From positions 1 to 64,000 of the forward strand of contig JAUCBJ010002523.1 of NCBI GenBank assembly GCA_032718475.1: a stretch of DNA of 64,000 bases, given 5' to 3'. Below, one piece after another: positions 44,369 to 55,230 of this stretch. The translations under genes were made by a program, and so were the position numbers. The stretch is from Nemertoderma westbladi (taxonomy: Eukaryota > Xenacoelomorpha > Nemertodermatida > Nemertodermatidae). Below the pieces are notes generated by a model. That model was not told the DNA's origin. It saw nothing but the letters and a program-made list of their open reading frames with translations, and did not search any database. Positions within the stretch are counted from its first letter, which is position 1. The number at the start of each line of letters is the position of its first letter.

Positions 44369-45847
44369 AATGATAATTAATTGTTGTGAGTATGTGCTAG
44401 ATATAGCAGTAATAGTGCTATTCGGTTTGTAACATTATGAAACAATGTCTCATGTATACACTGTAGTGTTACAACTATGTGTAGGTAAGTCAATGTGTCA
44501 GTGTTAATATAGTATATTACATTTTTTATAATATATTGGTTTTACAGAGTGATGCTGGGTTTTAGCACTATTAATTTGACATTTTTTTATTGCGAAATTA
44601 GATTCACTGAAAAATTCCATGAATAAACTTTGCGAGACATTCCTAAACTATTCTTTGACAACAAATTGTCTATCTATCTATTTTGAGTAAAAAATGTGAA
44701 AATTAAAATGCAAGTCTTAAAACTGAGTAAGTACTGTTATATTTATTTAAAAATATGAAATTTCTTCAGTAAATGCGAGACTGCTGTAATCATCTATTTT
44801 TTTTAGTAAAAAATAATAAACTTACAGTATATATGTTGAAAACCAAGCATCATGCTACAGAAAAAATATTAACTTAAAATTCTTCACAAACTTATTAACT
44901 GAAAACAGTATCTAGCATATATCCAACGTTTAATTTTACATTTTTTTTTAGTCAAAGGTAGATTCACTGACATTGTTCTAGAACTTAATAGAAATCTGAG
45001 CTAGATATTGAAGCACTATCTTAAGGTAGGTGTGACAATGTGTGAAATATATTTCATGTATTATGATCAAGTGAGATATTGTTATGATTATGAAAGCTAG
45101 TATGTTTGTTTAGTTAATAAAATAATAATAAGGTTATGAAGTCATATTATAAGATTATAAGGTCATTCCATAATCGATACACAAATAGTATGTTACAACT
45201 GTAAATACAAGTGTTAACTACGTATTTGTCCTGGAAAATAAATAATCGACACCCAGGAAGATGTTCTATTTACACCACCTAGAGAAATGAATAATTTGGC
45301 AATTATCGGAGATGAAATACACTCTGTTCCCGCTGGGCGGCTTTATCCTGAATAAATTTAGAAACGCCTTCAAAGGGAGTTAATAAGTTCGTGAAGAATT
45401 TTAAGTAAATAGTATATAAGTTGATATTGTTTCTATAGGGTGATGTTTGGTTTTAAACATATATACTGTAAGGTTATTATTTTTTACTAAAAAAATAGCT
45501 GATTACAACAGACTCATATTTACTGAAGAAATTATTTCATATTTTTGAATAAATATAACAGTACTTACTCAGTTTTAAGGCTTACATTTTAATTTTCAAA
45601 TTTTTTACTCAAAATTGATAGATAGACAGTTTGTTGTCAAAGAATAGTTGAGGAATGTCTCGCAAAGTTTATTCGTGGAATTTTTCAGTGAATCTAATTT
45701 TGCAATAAAAAAAAATGTTAAATTAATAGCGCAAAACCCTGCATCACTCTGTAGAACCAATATCAACTCATAAGATCTAGTTTGTAACGCTGCTTCATCT
45801 ACTCAAAACTGTTTTTTCTCACGTTCAAACGTAATTAACCTGTCATT
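44369..45847. mobile_element. Palindromic non-autonomous element, copy 1 (left end missing)
   Basis: Matches 46532-48009. Two internal arms of about 300 bp are inverted repeats of each other (about 44530-44835 against 45460-45765). The right terminus is TTCAAACGTAATTAACCTG plus TCATT. The first 33 bp present in copy 2 are absent here because the LTR-like repeat starts instead. No coding frame. Confidence 0.75.
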
Positions 45848-45869
45848 ATTGTACTATGATTAATATAAT

Positions 45870-46084
45870 CTATACACAAATAGTATGTTACAACTGTAAA
45901 TAAGTGTTTACTACATATTTGTCCTGGAAAATAAATAATTTACACTCAGGAAGATGTTCTACAATTTTTGTACAGTGGCCTATTATCAATCCCTCTGGTA
46001 TTGACTTATGTAAAGAATCTAAATTTAGTACACCGAGCATGATATAACCATCAGTTTCAGGTTCGAGCACCGAATCTGTGATAC
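45870..46084. repeat. Partial duplicate of palindromic-element interior
   Basis: 45872-45960 repeats the segment at 45178-45266 (CACAAATAGTATGTTACAAC ... AGGAAGATGTTCT). Unclassified sequence follows up to the LINE fragment. Confidence 0.65.
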
Positions 46085-46498
46085 TACTACTACTAGGTCG
46101 AGTGGACTCGGACAGTGGAAATGAGATCCTTCCAGGCTTCCCGATTCTCCATAGTTGTTGCAATTTCGTTTCTCCCAAGTTCAGTATCCCTTTCAAGTTG
46201 ATCTATATATGTTATGGCCGGTCGTCCACGACTACGCTTTCCATGAGTTAGTTGCCAGAGAAGTAGATCTGGTATGACTTTACTTCGCCAGCGGTGCCCA
46301 CTGAATCTTAATCTGCGTTCACGGAGGGTGGTTGATACAGGTGGTATTGTACCATAAAGCTCGGCGTTTGTCATGTGTTGTCTCCAGCTGATTTTAGGGC
46401 TGCCCTTAGTAGTCTTATGTAGCAACCATCAATTCGTTGTTCAAGTGATTTAGTCAGTGTCCAGGTCTCACCCCCGTATAAAAATACACTTTCTTTCG
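46085..46498 (-). pseudogene. LINE ORF2 C-terminal fragment
   Basis: The peptide of 46093-46425 contains ERRLRFSGHRWRSKVIPDLL, LTHGKRSRGRP and YIDQLERDTEL, the C-terminal signature of an endonuclease/RT LINE. Collinear with 20595-21180. It ends at the terminus of the next palindromic element. Confidence 0.8.
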
Positions 46499-48009
46499 AA
46501 TGACAGGTTAATTACGTTTGAATATAAGATGGAATGATAATTAATTGTTGTGAGTATGTGCTAGATATAGCAGTAATAGTGCTATTCGGTTTGTAACATT
46601 ATGAAACATGGTCTCATGTATACACTGTAGTGTTACAACTATGTATAGGTAAGTCAATGTGTCAGTGTTAATATAGTATATTAAATTTTTTATAATATAT
46701 TGGTTCTACAGAGTGATGCTGGGTTTTAGCACTATTAATTTGACATTTCTTTATTGCGATATTAGATTCACTGAAAAATTCCATGAATAAACTTTGCGAG
46801 ACATTCCTTAACTATTCTTTGACAACAAATTGTCTATCTATCTATTTTGAGTAAAAAATGTGAAAATTAAAATGCAAGTCTTAAAACTGAGTAAGTACTG
46901 TTATATTTATTTAAAAATATGAAATTTCTTCAGTAAATGCGAGACTTCTGTAATCATCTATTTTTTTTAGTAAAAAATAATAAACTTACAGTATATATGT
47001 TGAAAACCAAGGATCATGCTACAGAAAAAATATTAACTTAAAATTCTTCACAAACTTATTAACTGAAAACAGTATCTAACATATATCCAACGTTTAATTT
47101 TACATTTTTTTTTTAGTCAAAGGTAGATTCACTGACATTGTTCTAGAACTTAATAGAAATCTGAGCTAGAAATAGAAGCACTATCTTAAGGCAGGTGTGA
47201 CAATGTGTGAAATATATTTCATGTATTATGATCAAGTGAGATATTGTTATGATTATGAAAGCTAGTATGTTTGTTTAGTTAATAAAATAATAATAAGGTT
47301 ATGAAGTCATATTATAAGATTATAAGGTCATTCCATAATCGATACACAAATAGTATGTTACAATTGTAAATACAAGTGTTAACTACGTATTTGTCCTGGA
47401 AAATAAATAATCGACACCCAGGAAGATGTTCTATTTACACCACCTAGAGAAATGAATAATTTGGCAATTATCGGAGATGAAATACACTCTGTTCCCGCTG
47501 GGTGGCTTTATCCTGAATAAATTTAGAAACGCCTTCAAAGGGAGTTAATAAGTTCGTGAAGAATTTTAAGTAAATAGTATATAAGTTGATATTGTTTCTA
47601 TAGGGTTATGTTTGGTTTTAAACATATATACTGTAAGGTTATTATTTTTTACTAAAAAAATAGCTGATTACAACAGACTCACATTTACTGAAGAAATTTC
47701 ATATTTTTGAATAAATATAACAGTACTTACTCAGTTTTAAGGCTTACATTTTAATTTTCACATTTTTTACTCAAAATTGATAGATAGACAGTTTGTTGTC
47801 AAAGAATAGTTGAGGAATGTCCTGCAAAGTTTATTCGTGGAATTTTTCAGTGAATCTAATTTTGCAATAAAAAAAAATGTTAAATTAATAGCGCAAAACC
47901 CTGCATCACTCTGTAGAACCAATATCAACTCATAAGATCTAGTTTGTAACGCTGCTTCATCTACTCAAAACTGTTTTTTCTCACGTTCAAACGTAATTAA
48001 CCTGTCATT
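46499..48009. mobile_element. Palindromic non-autonomous element, copy 2 (both ends)
   Basis: 1511 bp with 24-bp terminal inverted repeats (AATGACAGGTTAATTACG ... and its complement at 47986-48009) and long internal inverted arms (about 46690-46985 against 47640-47930). No coding frame. It is a fold-back type element; the superfamily is not assignable by eye. Confidence 0.75.
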
Positions 48010-48694
48010 ATTGTACTATGATTAATATAATCTATACACAAATAGTATGTTACAACTGTAAATTAAGTGTTTACTACATATTTGTCCTGGAAAATAAATA
48101 ATTGACACACAGGAAGATGTTCTATTTACACCACCTAGATAAATGAATAATTTGACAATTATCAGTGATGAAATACACTCTGCTCCCACTGGACGGGTTT
48201 ATCCTGAATAAATTGAGAAACGCCTTCAAAGGGAACGGGAATAACAAGTATCGAGAAACAGCTTCATAACTTAATTATTATTATTTTATTAACTAAACAT
48301 ACTAGCTTTCATAATCATAACAATATCTCACTTGATCACAATACATCATATATATTTCACACATTTTTTGAAATTATTTTGTCGCGAAATTAAAAGCAAT
48401 CGTAAAGTAACAACTCCTGCCTGAACTGCTGCAGCAGCTAGCTGTGTAGGAATGTTTGAGTCATTAAATTATTAACTATACAAACATACTAGCTTTCATA
48501 ATCATAACAATATCTCACTTGATCATAATACATGAAATATATTTCACACATTGTCACACTTACCTTAAGATAGTGCTTCAATGTCTAGCTCAGATTTCTA
48601 TTAAGTTCTAGAACAATGTCAGTGAATCTACCTTTGACTAAAAAAAAATGTAAAATTAAACGTTGGATATATGCTAGATACTGTTTTCAGTTAA
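48010..48694. repeat. Flank and inverted pieces of the palindromic element
   Basis: 48010-48123 duplicates the right flank of copy 1. 48272-48366 and 48475-48694 are reverse complements of the interior at about 44890-45135. Confidence 0.7.
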
Positions 48695-49066
48695 CCTTTT
48701 AGCTGCCAAGTTCCCATTTTGTTCCCTCAAATTTAGATGTAAGCCAGAGCTACAAAATTTTATAGAATTTGACAAAAACACGTTTAGTGTATTAATTTAT
48801 TATGTGTGTTATAATATATTATGTAATAAATGAAAAAATAAAAAAAGTGTATTTTTGGTAAAAAATGGATACTGGGGCACCATTTCTAAAGTAACACTTT
48901 ATTAAAATAAGAACACCATTAATTGATGTAAATATGTTTGCTGCATAAAGCTAACATGTTATACTATATATTATAATAGAAATGTCAAATTTTGTAATAT
49001 TCGTTCAGGGTGCAAAAATGCAATTAAAAATTTTGGGAACAAAATGGGAACTTGGCCACTAAAGGG
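48695..49066. mobile_element. PiggyBac-like MITE with ~33-bp TIRs
   Basis: Left end CCTTTTAGCTGCCAAGTTCC follows TTAA (48691-48694). The right end is its near-perfect complement, running to about 49066. A related copy is at 26612. The sister sequence at about 44900 shows the uninterrupted CAGTTAATAAG, confirming TTAA as the target. The right flank lacks TTAA, so that junction was altered later. Confidence 0.75.
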
Positions 49067-49784
49067 GCTTTATTATAATTATAAAGTAATAAAATTATTC
49101 CTGAAACTTTTATTTCTGCTGAAGTTCAGACCTATCAGCCTGTGTTCCTGTGTTTATCATATCTAAAAACTGGCTTTTCCTAAGACCAAGCCTTATCTAA
49201 GTCAAACACTACACTACAGCATCAAGCAAGACCATACTGCCATAGTCACAGACACCTACTGACTATACTGACAGTAGTAGGCGCTACTACCAGACTACTA
49301 CAGTACTAACTGTACTGCCGGTAGCTAACTGTACTACAACTGTACTTAGTACTAACTGTACTACCGCTACCGGTAGGCTTGTCTTCAAGTACGTACATTT
49401 CATCTGACAGTGTAGCACCCTGTCTGAAGGATGCGAAAAATCAATGGAGCCGGAGTTTTTTTTATTAGTTTTTATTATTTCTAGTATATTGGAGCCTTTG
49501 GGACGGACAGTGGAGTGACTCGCGCTGGTTATTGTTATTGTTGTGTAGCTACTACGTTGGCGAGAGGCACAGTGACGACAGTACTGTACACCAGCGCTGA
49601 GGATCTCTGGCTGTCCAGGGGCTGGTGCGGGGACCATATAGGCAGCCACGCCCGCTAGCCTTTATTATTATCAATAACTTCGATTGCTGTTCTTTATAAT
49701 GCAGTAATGGCGGCTTGTAGTTCCTTTTATGGTCGTAATAAAGGAAATAAACATTCAGAAGCGAACGACGTTCATCACACTGCA
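49067..49784. other. Intergenic, no gene recognised
   Basis: Contains short CTACTGTAC/CGGTAG repeats around 49230-49380. The minus-strand frames have no recognisable domain. Confidence 0.5.
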
Positions 49785-49807
49785 AGATAGATAGATAGAT
49801 AGATAGA
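49785..49807. repeat. AGAT microsatellite at LINE 3' end
   Basis: Roughly six AGAT units form the 3' terminus of the CR1-like element. Confidence 0.9.
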
Positions 49808-50122
49808 TTTATTTATACATTATGTAAAAACAATAACAAATACACCAAACAATGTACCGGTATAAAGGTATTGTCCAACATAACATATAGGATTACCCCT
49901 AAAGCTTTGCAGCTTATTTCCAAGGGGGTCCTTTATGTTACTTGGTTACAAATACAATATTACACTACGCTAACCTAAAACCAATATAAAACGTAATTAC
50001 ACTATGTACATGTACAACTTTACCGAGAGCGTGACAATGCCCGACTCAACGATAAAGATGTAATGTACAGAACAATTTATTATAAAACGTAATTACAGTA
50101 TAAATAGTAAATAATTAATAAA

Positions 50123-53100
50123 CTAATAACTTACTGTAGGACTATTGTACCTATTTTTACATTGCACACGGAGATGAGATTTAACTGCAGATTTAAAAGA
50201 ATGTTGATTATTTAGGTTTTTAATTTCATTAGGCAGAGCGTTCCAATTTTTTATGCCGTTAAAAAAGAAAGTATCAGATTCAAAGGATTTACAATTCGGG
50301 AGGTAGAAGTTTGAAGCACTAGCTCTGGTACTGTAAGAGTGTCTATCGCGTACTCTGTTGAATTTTTGTTTTAGGTAATTGGGACATTTACCATTATACA
50401 CTTTATGCACATGGTTAAGGCGTAGCTGCTTAACTCTACTATCTAAGTTAAGTAGTCCAGATTCAGAAAAGTCATCTGGAGTTAGGTGGTGCCTAGGTTT
50501 GTAGTCTTTAATAAATCGTACTACTTTATTCTGAGCTACTTGTAATTTACATTTAAGCTGTTTGGTTAAGCCTTCATACCAAGAAGAGCACGCATAGTCC
50601 ATGTGACACTGTATTAAAGAAGAGCAAAGTAACTTGCGGGAGTCGGTGTTCAAACTATTTTTATTTCTGTATAGAAACCTAAGCCTACTGTTAACTTTCG
50701 AGAAAATATTTTTCACTGTACTTTCTCCTGATAAGCAGTTATCCAATGTGGCGCCTAAATATTTAATTTCCTTTTTATTTTCAATCTTATGTCCATTACT
50801 AGTGACTTCAAACTTAGTTACCTTCTTTAACTTTCTTTTGGAACCAAACAAAATACTTTCAGTTTTACCGTAGTGAATGGATAGCTTATTATCAACCAAC
50901 CACTCATTACAGGATTCTAGAACTGCACTTAACTTTTGGGAAATATGGATAGGATCTTTATGAGAGAAAATAAGAGCACTGTCGTCGGCATATAAAATGA
51001 GTTTAAAATCGGGATCTATACTACTTATCATATCATTTACATAGCATACAAAAAGCAGAGGACCTAATATACTACCTTGCGGTACACCACAGGTAATCTC
51101 TTGTACAGTAGACAGTGATTTGCTAATGACTACAGTTTGACCTCTGTCTGACAGGTAGGACTTGAACCAGTCTATAGAACCTACACCCATCAGGCCTAAC
51201 TTACCAAGCAGAATTTTGTGATCTACAGTATCGAAAGCCTTTTGTAGGTCCAACATTACCATACCAGTATATAAACCCTTTGCGTTATTACATCTAATTG
51301 TATCAGTTAAGTTAATAAGGCAGGTGTCTGTAGAATATGATTTACGAAAACCGGACTGAAGTTCATAGATCAGATTTAGCCTACTAAGATGTGCCTCCAG
51401 CTGTAGAAAAACAGAACGTTCTAGAATTTTAGATACAATACTTAAGATACTAACAGGTCTGTAATTACAGGGTTCTACTTTACTATTCTTTTTATACAGA
51501 GGAACAACCTTAGCTAATTTCAGTTCGTCTGGTACTACATTATCTACGATAGAGTAATTAATAATAAAAGTAATAGGCACTTTAAGTACTTCAGCACCAT
51601 CCTTAAGAAAACGGGCAGGTATTAGATCTAGACCGGTACTTTTTGAGGCTGATAGGCTAAGTAGATTTTTAAAAACGAAACCCTCAGAAACGGGTTTTAA
51701 AAATAACTTTTCTGAATTTTGTAACTTTTCTAAATAAAAATTATTTAGAGTTTCGGACCCTATACTATATTTATTACTTGATAACGGTAATTTCTTAACT
51801 AAATTAGAGGCAACATTAGTAAAATAATTATTAAATAAATTATTAACTAGAGTATGATCATGAATCAGCTCACCGTTATCTTGCAGAACAATATTCGATT
51901 TAGATTTAAGGTTTTTATAACCTAAAGATTTTAGGGTAGACCATAGACTTTTTGGATTATCTTTATTCTCACTTATTTTGTTGTACAAATATTCAGATTT
52001 AGCTTTTTTTATTTCCCGTTGGACAAGGTTTCTATATTTGCAGTAATTATTATAATCAGCTAAAACACGGTATTTCCTAAATTTATACAAATAGTTATCT
52101 CTTTCTCTGATATTACTAAGAATACCCGAGGTCATCCAGGGCTCAGTGCGTTGTTTAAGACTAATTTCTTTAATTGGTGCTACAGTATTAAGTGCCTTTA
52201 AAAATATATCTTTAAAAACAGTGTACGCAAGGTTAATGTCAGCGGCCTTAAAACAGGGTTCCCATTCAGAATTAACTAACAAACTTAAAAAGCGTTCCTT
52301 GCTGTAATTTTTCATAGACCTAACTGTTACTGTTTTATGATCCCCGAAAAAAGATTTTTGTGTCTTTCTTGTGCAAAAAACTATAAAATGATCGCTTAGA
52401 CCTATAGGTAAAACCCCAGATTGTGAAATAATATCGGTATTATTACAAAGGATGTGATCTAGTAAAGTAGAAGTTTTACTGGTAATTCTGGTAGAATCTC
52501 GAATAATTTGTTTTAAACCAAACAAATTTAAAATACTTTGGTACTGTTTACAGATGGGGGATGCTTTGTGATGGTAACAGATATTAAAATCACCTAAGAA
52601 ATATATTTCACAGTCTGACCTAAGATTACATAAAATTGTATTTTCAAAATTTTGCAAAAAATCTGATTGTTTAGGGGGCCGATATAAAGTACCGATTAAA
52701 ATAGGTTTAGTTTTAGGAAGTAAAAGTTCCACCAGTAAAACTTCGTCACAAGTCTCTAAATCTTCCCTACGATTAAAAGCTAAATCACATCGAATGTAAG
52801 TACAGACACCACCACCGTGTCTGTCCCTATCCTTACGTAAAACTACGTAATTATCAATATAAATTTCTCCATCAGAAACACTATCATCGAGCCAAGTTTC
52901 AGAGATTGTTAAAACTGCTGGGTTGGATTTATTGATTAAAATACGAATTTCGGAAAGTTTTGGAAGCAGAGATCGTGCGTTTAAGTGCAAAAAATGCAGA
53001 CCTTTTTTCTTAAAAAAATTAAAAGTTTCACTCTCAGCATCACTTGGAGTTTGCAGAGGCGATGTGAGAAATGAATCGTCGGTTTCTGATTCTAAAATTG

Positions 53101-53350
53101 TATCATGAAAGGGAAGTTCGGTAAAAATACAGCTATTGCAGAGAAAACTTGGTTCAAGATTGTTTCTGGTGGAGAATAAATTACTGCGTTTCCTACGGTA
53201 ACATTTTAAATGTACAAATGTGTCACAACTCTCGCATTGGACGATCTTACTCCGAGAGTTTGTTCCTCGTTGACAGACGGGACAGTTGATCTTTGGGGCC
53301 CGCGTCCTGCTGGGTCCTGGGTTGGTCTCAACCCAGTGAAAAGTGCGCAA
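50123..53350 (-). CDS. CR1-like LINE polyprotein: PHD finger, endonuclease, reverse transcriptase
   Basis: An open frame of about 1075 codons; the first six codons come from the inserted MITE. Residues 7-13 read VETNPGP, the C-terminal half of a 2A-like recoding motif. A PHD-type zinc finger follows (CPVC, CESC, HLKC, CNSC; about 23-75). The APE endonuclease has HLNARSL, ETWLDD, GDFN (about 253) and SDH (about 319). The RT has STGLDLIPARFL, SGFRKSYST, LQKAFDTVDH, GVPQGSILGPLLF and YADD (787-790). The C-terminal domain ends with the conserved WNALPNEIK region. All catalytic residues are present, so only the N-terminal split is a lesion. The protein would carry out target-primed reverse transcription. 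Confidence 0.93.
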   Translation of the reverse strand: MRTFHWVETNPGPSRTRAPKINCPVCQRGTNSRSKIVQCESCDTFVHLKCYRRKRSNLFSTRNNLEPSFLCNSCIFTELPFHDTILESETDDSFLTSPLQTPSDAESETFNFFKKKGLHFLHLNARSLLPKLSEIRILINKSNPAVLTISETWLDDSVSDGEIYIDNYVVLRKDRDRHGGGVCTYIRCDLAFNRREDLETCDEVLLVELLLPKTKPILIGTLYRPPKQSDFLQNFENTILCNLRSDCEIYFLGDFNICYHHKASPICKQYQSILNLFGLKQIIRDSTRITSKTSTLLDHILCNNTDIISQSGVLPIGLSDHFIVFCTRKTQKSFFGDHKTVTVRSMKNYSKERFLSLLVNSEWEPCFKAADINLAYTVFKDIFLKALNTVAPIKEISLKQRTEPWMTSGILSNIRERDNYLYKFRKYRVLADYNNYCKYRNLVQREIKKAKSEYLYNKISENKDNPKSLWSTLKSLGYKNLKSKSNIVLQDNGELIHDHTLVNNLFNNYFTNVASNLVKKLPLSSNKYSIGSETLNNFYLEKLQNSEKLFLKPVSEGFVFKNLLSLSASKSTGLDLIPARFLKDGAEVLKVPITFIINYSIVDNVVPDELKLAKVVPLYKKNSKVEPCNYRPVSILSIVSKILERSVFLQLEAHLSRLNLIYELQSGFRKSYSTDTCLINLTDTIRCNNAKGLYTGMVMLDLQKAFDTVDHKILLGKLGLMGVGSIDWFKSYLSDRGQTVVISKSLSTVQEITCGVPQGSILGPLLFVCYVNDMISSIDPDFKLILYADDSALIFSHKDPIHISQKLSAVLESCNEWLVDNKLSIHYGKTESILFGSKRKLKKVTKFEVTSNGHKIENKKEIKYLGATLDNCLSGESTVKNIFSKVNSRLRFLYRNKNSLNTDSRKLLCSSLIQCHMDYACSSWYEGLTKQLKCKLQVAQNKVVRFIKDYKPRHHLTPDDFSESGLLNLDSRVKQLRLNHVHKVYNGKCPNYLKQKFNRVRDRHSYSTRASASNFYLPNCKSFESDTFFFNGIKNWNALPNEIKNLNNQHSFKSAVKSHLRVQCKNRYNSPTVSY

Positions 53351-54234
53351 GCGTATCGCAAGCGTGCAACGCAGGCGTATCTCATGTGATTCCCAAGAGT
53401 TATGGCCCGACCTTTACGCAAGCGATCTACTTGAGTTATGTCACATAAATATCGCAACAACTTGCATTCAGTCGCATAAAACTCACATGCGATTCACTTG
53501 CGACTTTCAAGCGTCATGGCGCATAAATATCGCAAAAATCTACTGGTTGTGATTTTTGTGTAATATATTGAGACCTTTTGTGGCAGAAAATATGATACAG
53601 TAGTTGATTATTCCACTACTGTTTTATACTATTGGCTTCCATATCATCTGCCTACTGTACTTACCTTACATTACATTACATTACATTACATTACACTCTC
53701 TAGACTTAGAACATTAGACATGCTGTATGAATCAATACTAGAAATGGTTGGTTATATACAGGATAATACAAATAGATTAAAACAACCATGATACACTTTT
53801 AACTATTCCCTATAATTTTCAATTCTATAAAATATATTAATATAATCTCTGTATTCGACAGCCATATTAGATAATTCGTATTCATCCATTTTATATTTTA
53901 AAACTATTTATTTCTTGATAGGCAACTTTATTTTAATTAATATTCTTTAGTGTAATTAAAAACATGCGATTCGCATGGGAATTAACTCTTGAGAATCTCA
54001 TGGTGTAAAACATGCGTAAAATAAGCGTTAAATGAGGTGTGATTCGCATGCGGTTTTCATGCACGGAATCACATGCGTAAAATAAGTTGTGAATCGCATG
54101 CGTGGAATCGCTTCCCTATTTTACATGTGATTCACATGCGAATCACACGAGTTTTATCGCTATTTATTGAGCCGCAATAAAAACGCATGACGCTTTAAAA
54201 TCACTTGCGATACGCATGCGCATTTTTCACTGGG
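53332..54234. mobile_element. MITE, 903 bp, inserted into LINE
   Basis: Ends are CCCAGTGAAAA(G/A)TGCGCA and its complement, about 31 bp of TIR with two mismatches. A 2-bp AA duplication flanks it. Both ends of the interior are rich in GCGATT/AATCGC and CATGCG motifs on both strands. No coding frame. The superfamily was not determined. Confidence 0.85.
53666..53695. repeat. TTACA microsatellite
   Basis: Six perfect TTACA units inside the MITE. Confidence 0.95.
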
Positions 54235-54525
54235 AATATCCCCAGCCAGAGACAGTAGACAGAGTTTAGCGATTAGGCCTCTAGATCGTGGAGAGGAGAC
54301 CCAAGATCTTCTTCCCCGACGAGAGCAGTAGAGGCTAAATCCACTCGTCGACCACATCTCCGTCGATTCGGCGCGGCAGTTCGAAACGGTAGCGACAGGG
54401 TGTTCCGCAAACCAGTCCAATACGGGTATTGGGTGGGTTGCAGGGTTACCCCGCGGATCAGATGGTTCTGCCACAACGAAACGACCCAGAACGATGAAAA
54501 CTGTGGAGATTAAGAGCGGGGACAT
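54235..54525 (-). CDS. N-terminal leader of CR1-like LINE ORF, cut by MITE
   Basis: ATG at 54525, 97 codons up to the MITE junction; the frame then runs into MITE sequence and stops at 54160. The N-terminus (LLISTVFIVLGRFVVAEPS) looks like a signal peptide. The end reads LCLLSLAGDI, the upstream half of a 2A-like motif whose other half lies at the start of the main ORF. In related LINEs the 2A-like sequence releases the leader from the downstream replicase, and some of these leaders can act as signal sequences. Here the leader can no longer be fused to it. Confidence 0.8.
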
Positions 54526-54621
54526 TGTGCTGTCTGGCTGTAGTCTGACTCAGGGATAAAAACTGTATAGGCCTAGTACCGGTATCTTTCTTGGTCTTAT
54601 TGTCGGCAGGCCTACAGCTTA

Positions 54622-55014
54622 GTGATGGTTTATGGAGAGGCAAGAGGCATTAGACAATACAATTGCTCGGTAGAATCAACTAATATTGTAATTTTGCCTC
54701 CAGAAGATGGCAATGATTCTGAAACCGAGCAGGGAGGTGGAGATGAGGACACGAACTTTGGGAGTTCCGAATTTCCTACAACAGTATCTGGTTGCGTTGA
54801 ACTATTCAACCTCGTTGATCATGACATTGATGTTGAGTCCTGGTCCACTGATAAGGCTAAGTGCCCAGGTGAGGCTGTTCTACCACCTACAGAGACTGTG
54901 GAAGCTGGTTCCTCTGGATCAGTTGTCATTCCCCCTGTTGTCAAAAGACGTCGAACTGATAAGAAGAGTACGGTACCAGTAGGAGGTAGACCCGATATGT
55001 ATTTTGTATTATAA
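54622..55014 (+). pseudogene. Possible piggyBac transposase N-terminal fragment
   Basis: 130 codons, acidic (PPEDGNDSETEQGGGDED) with a basic patch near the end (VKRRRTDKK). Acidic N-termini with a PPE-D motif occur in piggyBac-like transposases, but no DDD catalytic region follows. It could equally be an unrelated acidic frame. Low confidence. Confidence 0.3.
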
Positions 55015-55230
55015 TATCGCTCATAAATATGCAACCACCACCATTGCAGATGCTGTTTATAATTAATTGAGTTTATAATAAATTAATCATACAAATCTAA
55101 CACCATATAAGCACCCTACGGTGTTAATAACGAGTTATGTAAATACAAGAAATACAATTTATATATACTACTGTTCTACTGTATATTAACCAACGTCACC
55201 CATGCCAAGATAAGATTCGGGTTGTTTGAG

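Larger units (their letters stand above)
49785..54525 (-). mobile_element. CR1-like LINE interrupted by a MITE
   Basis: The element reads on the minus strand from about 54525 to the AGAT microsatellite at 49785-49807, which is a typical CR1-type 3' terminus. It comprises a leader-peptide ORF (54525-54235), a foreign insertion (53332-54234), the main ORF (53331-50123) and a 3' region of about 315 bp. Without the insertion the frame is continuous. Confidence 0.85.

Noticed and set aside
49287-49785. Minus-strand ORFs before the LINE 3' end
   Set aside because: They show low-complexity composition over short CTAC repeats and no domain or signal.
50634-53108. Plus-strand ORFs opposite the CR1-like LINE
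   Set aside because: They are shadows of the minus-strand coding sequence.
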